From Alisma plantago-aquatica (Eukaryota; Streptophyta; Magnoliopsida; Alismatales; Alismataceae): DNA of 64,000 nucleotides. Below the pieces are notes generated by a model, which was not told where the DNA came from, did not search any database, and was given only the letters and a program-made list of their open reading frames with translations. Below are positions 25,030 to 35,390 of the stretch, piece by piece (within the stretch, counting starts at the first letter, position 1; the number at the start of each line of letters is the position of its first letter). The translations under genes were made by a program, and so were the position numbers. The stretch lies in contig OY856409.1 in the NCBI GenBank assembly GCA_963693085.1, positions 1,619,583,711 to 1,619,647,710 of the forward strand, given 5' to 3'.

Positions 25030-27250
25030 GGTCACCTCTCATGGTGCGTAATAGTCATGCAAGAAATAGAAGTCCACCTTCTCCATCCTAAGCTTGGTGC
25101 CTGGGATCACCCCTCATGGTGCCCAATGGTCCTCCCTCTTAGGCTTGACCTAACTGACCTTCCCTCCAGGGCTTGGTCATGCATCATACATCAGGGTGGC
25201 ATGTAGGTGCAAGAATGCACTTATATAATTAATTGTGATAATCATAGTGACTTTAATGGTTTGCATAAATGAACATCCAACAGTTTAGGTTGCATCCAAT
25301 TCGATCAATCATTCAAGAAAACTCCGTGAAACTAGATTGATTACTCATAAATAACCACATACCGATACTGTTGATTTGAGATAGAATCAACCAAGTAGGG
25401 AAATCCAATCAAGCAAGAAAGTACAAGAATCCTGAAATAAACATACAATTTCCTTTTATCAAGATCTATCCAAACCAACTTACTTCTTAAGATTTCTATT
25501 CCTTTTTAGGGTTTCTATCCCTTTTTAGGGTTTCACTTGCAATTAGGGTTTTGCCTTCACTTTTAGTACCACAAACCCTAATTTGACAAAACTACTTATA
25601 AACCCTAAGTTTCTCATCCTATCTCTCCTAATAGGCTTAGGATCATCATTTAACAACATATTTCCATATTTTCTAATTAAATACGATCTTTTCTTCTTTT
25701 ACCTTAAATTATGGTTTCTAGATGCATTATCATTCATACTTGGTTTAAAACCCTAAAACATGCAAGTATTCATCTAAATCAGGTTCAAGCCTATCATTAT
25801 CATTTAACAGGTTAATATTACTCGAATTAACCTATTAAGATTCATAGATTCATCCATTGATCTCAATTAGGGTTTCTAACCAAATTTTCATACATTTTCC
25901 ATCAACTTAACATACTTTTGGGAATAGAAACGAAATTAGGTTCTCAAACCATTTTTACCTTGTTCCTCGTATTTTTCTAATCAACTTTCATATATTAAGT
26001 TTCATCATTAGAGTTTCCTAGTAATTTCTAAAAAATTTATAAGGAAAACATATTTTTTGGAATATTTGAGCAGAGAGGGCGATTTACAAAAAATCTGGGG
26101 CCGCTCGATCAGTAGTCCACTGGTCCGCCCTTTGGATCTGACAATTTGCATCACGCGCCTCCACTTGTGAGGTAACTAAGCCAGTTGAGCCTGAGACCGT
26201 TGGATCTCTTCGCGAGATGGTGGAACGCGATCAGACGATCACTGCTCGTTGTCCTCTTCCTTTGTTGATGCTCGACTCATGACGGCACCGAGGCAGAGCT
26301 CTCACCGGAGAGGGATTGATCTAAAGGTAGAGAGGGAGCTAGGACTCAAGAGACAGTCATTTGGGATCGTGGTGATGTGAGGAATTGAGAGGGGGGTCTA
26401 TTTCTAGGATTTGGGGGCTCCATTAGGGTTTCCCTACCCCCATCGCCACCTGACCCTCAGCCTGATTGGGCTTTTCCTCTAGAAACCTTGGAACACCCTA
26501 ATAATAGGGTCAGTTGTGCACATAATCTCCTCTCAAAGACCCTTGTGGTCTTGGATTTGTGGCATGTGGGAAGAAATGCGAGGAAATCACATTGGGAAAT
26601 CTCGGTTTCCCTCTCCCTTTCCTTCTCTGACTCGAGGTAGGAAATGGACAACCACCATTAGATATGTGATCCTCTGGACCATGCGAGGTATCTAACGGTT
26701 GTCATCGCTCCCTTATTTCTAACTTCTTAAAAATGAGGGGAAAGGGGTATTAAACAATGAAATCTTATAAAAATCATATCTCTCTCCCCATTTATTATTT
26801 TTCACTCAAATTTTAGAGGAAACTCTGTCTTGGCATTATCTACACATATTAAATTTGAAACCCAAATTCTAAAGGGAAAGGGTGTTTCATTCATATGCAA
26901 GTTATTCATTAATAAAACCAAATTAATTGATATTTCCTTTTTCTTTTGCCATTATCTTATCATCTTAGATTCCTTGAACCTCAAGGATCCCTAAAGGCAT
27001 GAAATCCCATCTTGGGAAATATTCATTTGCCTTTTTCCCTTATTCTTTTCTATCTTTCTTACTTATTCCTTTTATTAAATAAATTCCTTTTTCTTTTATC
27101 TTTCTTTTTCTTATAATTGGGCTCAATAGACAATAAAGCCCACTAAGCAACCAAACAAGGATATTGTAAATGAAATCCATCCAATACAAACAAATAAATC
27201 AACCTTTGATTTCATTCATTATATCCTTTAGGAAAAATGAGGTTATAACA

Positions 27251-27264
27251 TCCTCCCCTCCTTA
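27251..27264 (-). promoter_or_regulatory. Chromovirus polypurine tract
   Basis: Minus strand AAGGAGGGGAGGA directly precedes the 3' LTR and follows AGGGCAAAATTTCTAT. It is the primer for plus-strand DNA synthesis in LTR retrotransposons. Confidence 0.85.
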
Positions 27265-28147
27265 TAGAAATTTTGCCCTCAAAATTCAACAATCAAACAA
27301 ATAAGTCAGGGTATGCTTTTTCCATGTCCGTCTTCAGCTCCCATGTGGCCTCATCCTCTCCACGATACTTCCAAAGAACCTTTACCATTTCTATATTCTT
27401 ACATCTGAGTTCTTTCACCCTGGTATCTAGAATCTACAAAGGTGACTCATGATAGGTCAGCTTCCCTTGAAGCTAAATAGGCTCAATGCTTATCAAATGG
27501 CTCGGATCTTGCACATATCACTTCAGATTGGATACGTGAAACATATCATGCATCATACTATACTGAGGAGGTAATGCCAAACGATATGCAGTTTCACCAA
27601 TCCATTCAAATACTTCAAACGGACCCACGTATTAGGGACTCAACTTTCCTCTGTTCTTGGCTATAGCTCGGAGTGTTCGGATTTTAAGAAATACATGTTC
27701 TCCCACAGTGAACTACACGTCAGTCCACTTTGCATTAGCATACAACTTCTATCGATCCTGGGCTCTCTTCAGCCTCTTCTCGATCAAAGTGACTTTATCA
27801 GCATACACTTAGAGTTCATCTGACCTCAACAAAGTCCTCTCACTGACATCATCCTAGTGAAGCGGTGACCAATACGGTCTCCCATAAAGAGATTCATATG
27901 GAGGCATCCCAATACTGGCTTGGTAGTTGTTGTTGTAGGTAAACTCGGATAAAGGTAAGTATTATTCCCACGATCCACCCCAATTGAGCACACAAGCTCT
28001 TAACAGATCCTCTAATGTCTGGACCGTCCTCTCTGACTGACCATCCATCTGGGGGTAATAAGTGGTACTAAACTTCAGCCTTGTACCAAGTTCCTCTTGA
28101 ACTTGCTTCCACAACTTGGAAGTAAACTTTGGGTCTCTATCAGAGAT
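27265..28147 (-). pseudogene. Chromovirus integrase C-terminal half and chromodomain
   Basis: One continuous minus-strand frame reads SDRDPKFTSKLWKQ, YYPQMDGQSERTVQTLE (integrase core end), then YNNNYQASIGMPPYESLYGR, GPFEVFEWIGETAYRLALP (GPY/F-type module), HDMFHVSNL and finally ILDTRVKELRCKNIEMVK with LWKYRGEDEATWE, a chromodomain. About ten in-frame stops interrupt it, but spot checks of stop codons at 27434-27436 and 27518-27520 show the frame unchanged from 28150, so no net frameshift. Most stops stand where the family has Gln, Arg or Trp. The integrase was for chromosomal insertion, and the chromodomain is thought to guide targeting. Confidence 0.9.
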
Positions 28148-28530
28148 CACTACAAAAAATATGGTCTTTAACTACAAAAAAAATTGTAGTGAAAACTCCA
28201 AAATTTGTAGCCAAAAGCTTTGCCTACAATTTTCCTTACACTTATAATATATAGCTAATACCCGTGTAGCTAATTGTTTAGGCTACATTTTTCAAACTTG
28301 TAGTTAGTTATGCCTCTGGATAAAAATTCATATGTAACCGTAATTGTAGGTAAAAATGTCCTTACACATAAACATGTAGTTTCCATTGTAGCCAAATGTG
28401 TGACTACAATTCAATTTGTACCTATGATATGTAGGGAGAGATGAAATTCGTTACAATTTGTATTTGTAGTTCATGTATAGAAAAAATTAGCACTTGCTAC
28501 ACATGTAATTATAGCTAGTGTGTAGTGAAA
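28148..28530 (+). mobile_element. One end of a CACTA-like DNA transposon
   Basis: CACTACAAAAAATATGG begins exactly where the chromovirus integrase frame stops. It is followed by many subterminal motifs of the form TTTGTAG(C/T) and CTACAATTT (near 28180, 28202, 28231, 28360, 28390, 28411, 28457) in both orientations. This is the usual make-up of a CACTA-type terminus. The opposite end and the 3-bp target repeat were not found, so the element is truncated or its other end lies beyond later insertions. A Mutator-like identity is possible. Confidence 0.6.
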
Positions 28531-29369
28531 GACACCATGTACTATACATCCATGCATTTGTGGTTAGATTATGTATCCATTCATTAACTTATGAATTCAA
28601 AAGTATTTCTCAAAAAGAAGCTGAAATTAATATTGATTTAGATCAAATTGTGGTTGTGATGTCAACAATCATACTTTTATTTATATTGAAACATGAGTAC
28701 ACATGGGGAGGACATACACCATACCCCAATTTTACAACATGGAAAAAAGAGATATGTATACAATGGTACCCATGAGATCCACCACATATTTTATACAACA
28801 AATCAATGAAATCTCAGCCACATTAGTTGCAACTACTACAAGCTCTCTCCCTCATGTGCATTGTCAAACATGAAGCTGGGTTGAAGCCGGTAGCCTTGCA
28901 TATTAAGAAAATATGCACAATGGACCAGGATCTTTTTGTATATGTTCTTCTACATGAACAGAGTACTCAGTTTCTCCTCACGTTTGGGCTTTGATTCAAC
29001 TCTAAAAATGTCTTTTTCTAGATCATCATGGTCTAGACAAAGAAAAGTCTAGAAATATGTGGATGTATGAATTACATAATGTGTTGAAGCTAGAGAAGAT
29101 GATTCATGTGCTTCCAACTATCCTCTAATGAACAGATGTACTCTGCCAAGTGCCTACATAAATTGGACATCAAAAAGGTACAATAAGACAAACTATAGTT
29201 TGTTACAATCTAAATTTGGAAATCAACCAGATTATGTATCATGCAAGGGAAAATGACCTTTCTGAGTTGTGTCAAACAGTGGCTGAATTTCCTGTACACA
29301 CCCTTATAGAGTGTCCTAGTAGTGACCTCTTCTGGGATTCCCCGACTTAAAAAGATATGAAACATAGTG
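28531..29369. other. No gene recognised
   Basis: AT-rich. It may be the interior of the DNA transposon that starts at 28148, but no transposase motif can be read. The 85-residue frame at 28518-28775 shows no known motif. Confidence 0.5.
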
Positions 29370-30774
29370 TGTAACATCCCTGACCTGGGTTATACTTTAA
29401 ACCTAGGTGTTTGGATTAATAAATATGATTATATGCTTAATATTTTATTTTGAAAAGTAATTAAGGCTCAAGAGGAACTTATATTGCAATTTTAGTCCTT
29501 TTTGAATATTGTTAAAATCAATATTTTGCTTGTTTTAGACTAAAGTGCAAATTACCCAAGTTGAGGAGTATATTTGCAAATTGTGCATGATAATTTGTTC
29601 CTCATGTGTTGAATTATCATGAGAGTGAAGATGATGTAGATATATGGCTTAAGATGGCCTGAATACCAAGAAAGAGCTGATAAAACAATGGTTGTGCATG
29701 AAAACCTAGTTTTGGTGTAATGTGCAATTTACCTAAAACCTAGGGTGCAATATGTAAATTACCACGTCAATAAAGTCCCTAATTTTTCTTGGCATCATTT
29801 AGAGCAAAGAAAATGATAGGGGAGCCTCATTTGAATTATGTTGGAGGAGAGATAATCTTGATATTAAAATAATCAAGATTAATGCCTAATTGAAACCCTA
29901 ATTCAATTTAATGCAAAAATAAATGTATTAATTAAAGGGACTTCAACCAAAATTAAAATGGTCGGATTCATATGTGTGTGGAAATCCTTGAGATTTGCAA
30001 GGACCATGAAAATATCCAAGGGAGTGGATAACACACTCACAATGTTATAAGAAAAAGAAATATCCACTCACATATGGATATTGGTATAATATGATTTGAG
30101 GTGCTTAATTTGCTTTTCTTTAAATCATGGATAATTGAGAGGAATTAGAGGCAAAAAAGATATCCTCAGATACAAGAAGGTTGAGGGGGAAGAGGCGGCT
30201 CTATTTTTGGGATCAAATGAATTTTTATAAAGTATATTCTCTCTCATTGAATTTTTATAAAAAGACTCTTTACAAGCCAAATGAAAGGCTTTTCCCGATC
30301 CCACTTCTTCCCTTTGCTTGGAAAACGACCAAGGAGATTGGGAGGACCAGGAGGATGAATCCCTACCTATTTATAAGCTTCTTGATCCCTTTTCAGCTTG
30401 AATCCATGGTGGAAATCACAAATCAATGCATGAATTCTTCCTATTTCGATTCCCTCTTCAATTCTAACCATTCCTTTTCACTCAAACCTTGAGGACGAGA
30501 CTTGGAATGGTGAAAGGAGTTGCATTCACCATTGTTTCCGTGAGCGTGGAGCTTTGGATCTCAATTGGAGGCGGGTTTTATAACTTGAACCCTTATTATT
30601 GTTATTACATTCAATTCCTTATCAAATAATGATCCTTTCTTCATTCATAATAATTGATTTGGTTGATTGGTGCAATCACCTTGAAAATCACAGAAGGTTT
30701 TGTGAGTCTAGAGCTTGATGATGATGACATCATCATAAGCATACACCTCACCAAATATCCAAGTTAAATGGTTT

Positions 30775-31860
30775 CCAACTTGTTGTTCCAAACGGTTTCA
30801 CCAAACAGTTTGGAGACCAAACGGTTTCAAAACCGTTTGGTGATTTGAGACCAAACCGTTTGAGGGAGTTGACCATTTGAGAGGGTTGACCATTTGAGGA
30901 CAGAACCCTAATACATGTTGAATGATAATCTAAAGGTTCCAATTGATTAATTCAATGCATGGTTAATCACCAAGTAGCAAACCCTAATCGGGTTAATTGC
31001 TGATTTGTAGTTGATTGTGTTGAGTTTTTGGGTTGGTTAACCCAAACGGTTTCAAAACCATTTGAGAATCACCCAAACGGTTTCAAAACCATTTGGAGGT
31101 CAACCAAGACCGTTTGGAGGTCTAGGGTTGTGTATGGTTGGGTATTTGAAGATCCAATGATACCAAATTGAAATGCAATCAATTGCTGATTTGATAATCA
31201 ATCCAATGATCCAAACCCTAATTGGATGTCATGGATTTTGATGATGAGATGGGAAAACGGTTTCAAAACCATTTAGAGGTCAATCACCTCAAGACCACAT
31301 GAGGTCAAGCACCTCAAGACCGCATGGATGGTCAAAGGTGGTGATTTGAAGGATTGAAGATCCAAAGGTCAATAATTGTTGAACCTCAATAACTAAATTG
31401 ATTGAAGGTTTCAATGTTACTAATCATGATCAACCAATTGATGAAAGTACCTCATGAACCGTTGCGGTTTTGAGACTGATTTCGCTCAAATGGTCTTCAG
31501 TCCAAACGGTCTTGAAACAATTTGGGGTCAAACGGTTTCAAAACTGTTTGGAGGTCAAACGATTTCAAAACTGTTTGGTGGGTTGGAGGTTGATTCTTGA
31601 TTGTTGGATAAAGATCTAATGGTGTTTATTGATGAATCTTTCAATTGCATAATTAATAGTCAATTCAATGGTGCAATTGCAATTGATTGGATTGATGAAT
31701 GACCTAAAGAGCCCTTGCGGTTTTGGGACTAATTTGGCCCAAACGGTCTTGAGACCATTTGAGTCCAAACGGTCTTGAAACCGTTTGGGGTCAAACGGTT
31801 TCAAAACCGTTTGGAGGTCAAACGGTTTAAAAACCGTTTGGTGATTGAAACTTCAAAACC
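30775..31860. repeat. Higher-order array of AAACGGTTT palindromes, period about 240 bp
   Basis: About 14 copies of a dyad, AAACGGTTT-CA-AAACCGTTT with variants, are grouped in clusters near 30787, 31043, 31256, 31503 and 31738. Between clusters, related sequence recurs (GTTGCGGTTTTGAGAC at about 31462 and CTTGCGGTTTTGGGAC at about 31711), so the larger unit of about 215-255 bases is itself repeated in tandem. Each dyad could form a short hairpin. Confidence 0.85.
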
Positions 31861-32189
31861 GAATGGAGTTCAATTGTAATGCAATCAGTTGGAAATTGAA
31901 GGTGATGATTATTCCAATGATCCAATGATTGATAGTGATGGTAATCAAAGATGGTACAAAGGTTAAAGACCTAAAAGTACCTAAATGATTAATACTATTA
32001 AAGGGGTAAACCCTAATCATGATAAGAACAATAATTTGGTACATTGTGTTAATCATAGTTGTATGTACTTGATGGAAGGGTAGATATGACCTAATCAAGT
32101 TGAGAGGATGATACCATGAAATTCATACATGAGTATGATTCATGTGGTGATTAATGGTATGATCCTTAGTAAAGAGATCATGAAACTCT

Positions 32190-32870
32190 AATCATGAATA
32201 TAAGCCCTAATTGACAGGGTTATTGAACTCTAACCCTAATTGAGGGTAATTCTAAAAGAAACCCTAATCCAGGGTGAGGATGTAGCCCTAATCTAGAGTA
32301 ATGATATGTGAAACTCTAATTTAGGGAAATGAGATGTAAAACCCTAATTGGGATGAATAGTGAATCTCTAATTATGGACAATTGAATGAAATCCTAATGG
32401 AGATGAATAGTAGACCCAAATTGTGGGTGACTGTGGTGGAAATCCTAATTAAGGATGATTCCATGTGAAATCCTATTCTAGGGTAATGCCATGAGAAACC
32501 CTAAGTTAGAATGATGTATATGGAACATTGATGTGGTGATGTGAGGTGAGAACCAAATTTTAGGGTGACATCATGTAATGATATATGATACCCTAGTTGA
32601 GGGTGATTCCATGTGAAAACCTAGTTGAGGGTGATTCCATGAGAAACCCTAGTTGAGGAAGATTCCATGAGAAACCCTGAGCAAGAATTAACACCACATG
32701 AAGCTCTAATACTATGTTGTGATGAGAGGCCCTAAGAAGGGTGAAGGTATGTGAGACTCTAATGTGGAGTCATAATACATAAAGCCCTAATCCTGGGCAA
32801 TTTGACAAAAACCCTAATCCTAATTTTTAAAGTAAGGGTATAAGGAAACCCTAATGATGAGGTAGATGGA
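32190..32870 (+). repeat. Degenerate tandem repeat with AAACCCTAAT motif
   Basis: About 15 diverged units of roughly 35-45 bases of the form (G)AAACCCTAATT.AGGGT(G)A.T, for example near 32264, 32340, 32580, 32616 and 32645. In each unit CCCTA and AGGGT are arranged as a small inverted repeat. The core resembles the plant telomere repeat AAACCCT, but the units are far longer than 7 bases, so this is not a telomere tract. Confidence 0.75.
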
Positions 32871-34314
32871 ATTACCTCATAAAGGTGAAATATTTCATAT
32901 GGTTTATTTTAAGCAACCTTATTGTGAGCAATGTCTCTATCATTAGACAAGTCCATATAATTAAAGATAGTTGGACAATTCTAATGTGTGTCCTATGCAT
33001 TATATGCTAAAGGTGAGAGTTTAGTGATGGAATGTATTAAGAAGGAAATACCTTAATACAAGATAAGTTGGTTAACTCAAGAGAGTCTGAAATGATGAGA
33101 AAGTGATACATCAACATGTGATAGTTATCACATTCAGCACTTCAGGGTTTATTTACCTTGATGCACTTCAAATCCAATATATTTGGGTAAGGAACATATG
33201 AAGTGTGATGAGTTAATGCACTTTGATAAGTGTTGACTAATGTAGCTTGAGAATGGGGTTAAGACAAATTAATGAGTATGATGTATTCATATCGTGATGA
33301 GGATGAGAAATGAACTCATACCTTGAATTGATGATCATTAATGATATATGATGAGAGTAATGATCTTGAATAATTATTTATGATATCTTTGAATGCCCCA
33401 GAGGTATGGAATGAATTAAGGGTTGGACAGATAATATAGTCAAGAAACCCTAATTAATGAGAAATAGGGAACCCTAACCCTAATTTTGGGTAAAGGGAAG
33501 GAAAAGCCCTATTTGATAGTAAACCCTAATTCCAAGTAAAGGAATAATGTTGTTACTATTGTATCACATGATGTGATGAATGACTTGTATGGTTTTTATC
33601 ATGTCTAATAACCATGCAGGTATTATGAGATGATGAATTTAGCCAGGTTTGAGCTGTGACATTTATATATAATAAATGTTGATTGGCCTTATGTGCCTTA
33701 ATGTTGTTATTTCTTAGTAAAAGTAACAAATGTGCATGGATTTTATGAGTTATATGAGTAAGTTGTTACCTAGAAAGAGGTGACAAGATATCTTGTGGCC
33801 TTGTGAGCCATGTGTGATACTTGTGTAACAAGTATCGTGAATGCCTTGGTCAGATGACCTGAAGGTGATAGTTACCTAATAGATGGTAATGGTACTCAAT
33901 GATGAGTTAAGGGTTTGAATACCCAGAACCATATGATTATGGTGATGAGATTGTGAAGGGATGATAATTCCCAATATTGAAATAAGGGACTGAGTTCCCA
34001 AGGTTTTTGAAAGACTGATAAGTATTGGATGAAAATGGTACATGTCTCTTTATAGCATTGTTGTAATAAGTCTTGTATGAGAACTTGGTTGATGCTAAAA
34101 GAATATGAAAAGGTACTTAATTAATCAAGTGAAATATTTTCATGTAGATCCATGACCATAGATCCATCATCGTCAGTAATAAGGTGATGGTGAAACGGGT
34201 GCTCCGCGGTAAAACCCGGAATGCATATTTTGAATATGTGGGGGTAAATGGGCGAAAATATCCTTACGTACGGTGAAGAGATTGAGGGAAGGTAAACATG
34301 AAACCTCTCAATTC

Positions 34315-34395
34315 TTCAGGTGTTGGGATGGATGTATCACAAATCTCCCGATGGTTGGGATGGATGTATCATTAATCTCCCAATGATATTTTATG
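34315..34395 (+). repeat. Short direct duplication
   Basis: GTTGGGATGGATGTATCA occurs twice (34321-34338 and 34355-34372), each followed by a short spacer and AATCTCCC. Two units of about 34 bases. Confidence 0.7.
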
Positions 34396-35390
34396 TCGGG
34401 TCGATGAAGATAAACATCAAATCTCTTGACGGCCGATGAGAGTGCAGTTGACACTGTAACTCTATAGCTAAGTTCTAGTATAACCTGGAAAGCTATTTTG
34501 AGCTGTTAACACAGTCCTGCTTGTGGTCCTGCACTGATCGGGATGTGAGAGGTCCTGGGAATCCGGCTCTTCCATTGACCTATGTATGGTACCGATTTTG
34601 AATTCGCAGTGGTTGGTTGGAGTATGAGCGGTATACCTCATCTCCTCAGGGCATAAGTGTCTTTGTAAAATGAAATCATCCATATAGCATGTTTGCTTAA
34701 GGATTGAATACGGAAATTCATTGGCTAATGTTACATTTCTTTTATACACCTCTAGTTCATTGATGTTATTCATATTTGTTTGTATTTATTGCAAGTAGAT
34801 GGACGAACTATGATTCTACCCTGAGTAGATGCAATGTTCTCTTTGGGAAAGGAGATTACTTCACTTGTTCATACAGTGATTTAACTGCTATAAATTATAT
34901 TTAAATCCTTCTGCTCAGTTTATTTTAATAAACTGCTATAACAATGTTTTGGCAGAGATTTATATCTCTCACTGGGGCAATTCACAATTGTCTCACCCCC
35001 GTGGGATCCAACATTTTTAGGTGGACGCGAACACAGAAATAGAAACTCTTTCGCAGGAAAAGGGCAGCAACAATGATATCGGGGACAACAGTGAGATCTT
35101 AGGTGGAGATATTATCTGTCAAGTCATGTAGCTAGAAAGTCCTATGTGTCTTCTCTGTACTCTCAGGTCCTCAGAGTTTATAGTTAGTGTTTTAATGAAT
35201 CGTTTGAGATTTTGGCTTGATGCCTCGAGATTCATATGTTGTCTGCATATAATGTTTATAAGGTAGCTGATGTTGTAATCTCTGAAAAGAGATGGTACAG
35301 ATTATGTACGTTTGAACCAGAATGTAAATGTTATACAATGGTTCTTGATGGAAAAGATTTCCTACGTTTAAATCTCTTTGCAAAAAAAAA

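Larger units (their letters stand above)
23655..27250 (-). repeat. Chromovirus 3' LTR with nested Cassandra
   Basis: 3596 bases, or about 2.76 kb without the Cassandra element and one target repeat. Its low end TGTAACAACCCCACCTCTGA resembles TGTAACGAACCCCACTTTTG of LARD LTR C, and similarity continues through ATCAATAATAATTAC. No second LTR of this element is in the window. Confidence 0.82.
23655..28147 (-). mobile_element. Chromovirus (Ty3/gypsy) relic, 3' part
   Basis: A 3' LTR (23655-27250), a polypurine tract and the end of pol (27251-28147) are preserved on the minus strand. Everything upstream of the integrase core was lost where a CACTACAAAAAA-type transposon end begins at 28148. The LTR starts (minus strand) TGTTATAACCTC and ends GGGGTTGTTACA. 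The latter end is clearly similar to the LARD LTR end over at least 100 bases. The integrase plus chromodomain order places it among chromoviruses, probably Tekay/Del-like. Confidence 0.85.
29370..35390 (+). mobile_element. LTR-like non-coding retroelement tract
   Basis: It begins TGTAACATCCCTGACCTGG. An inverted counterpart, CCAGGTTTGAGCTGTGACA, ends at 33661, so 29370-33661 has TG...CA ends with short inverted similarity like a 4.3-kb LTR. The sequence downstream (34930-35060, CTCTCACTGGGGCAATTCAC and TCTCACCCCCGTGGG) resembles the transcribed end of plant Ty3-type LTRs in plus orientation, which would extend the LTR to about 35390. I found no primer site or target repeat and cannot choose between these models. 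There is no coding domain. Confidence 0.4.

Noticed and set aside
24272..25035. Two similar minus-strand frames (84 and 72 residues) that look like a duplicated gene
   Set aside because: They are the two Cassandra LTRs read as protein. The conservation is that of 5S-like DNA and not of a coding sequence.
26457..26651. 64-residue frame rich in KERERET
   Set aside because: Within the chromovirus LTR, with low-complexity sequence and no family match.
30181..30492. 103-residue frame as a host gene
   Set aside because: No domain, no splice structure, and it lies within an LTR-like non-coding tract next to repeats.
30775..31860. CRISPR-like array
   Set aside because: The repeated dyads have no uniform unique spacers and no cas-like genes, and the surroundings are plant retroelements. 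Period and spacer lengths vary.
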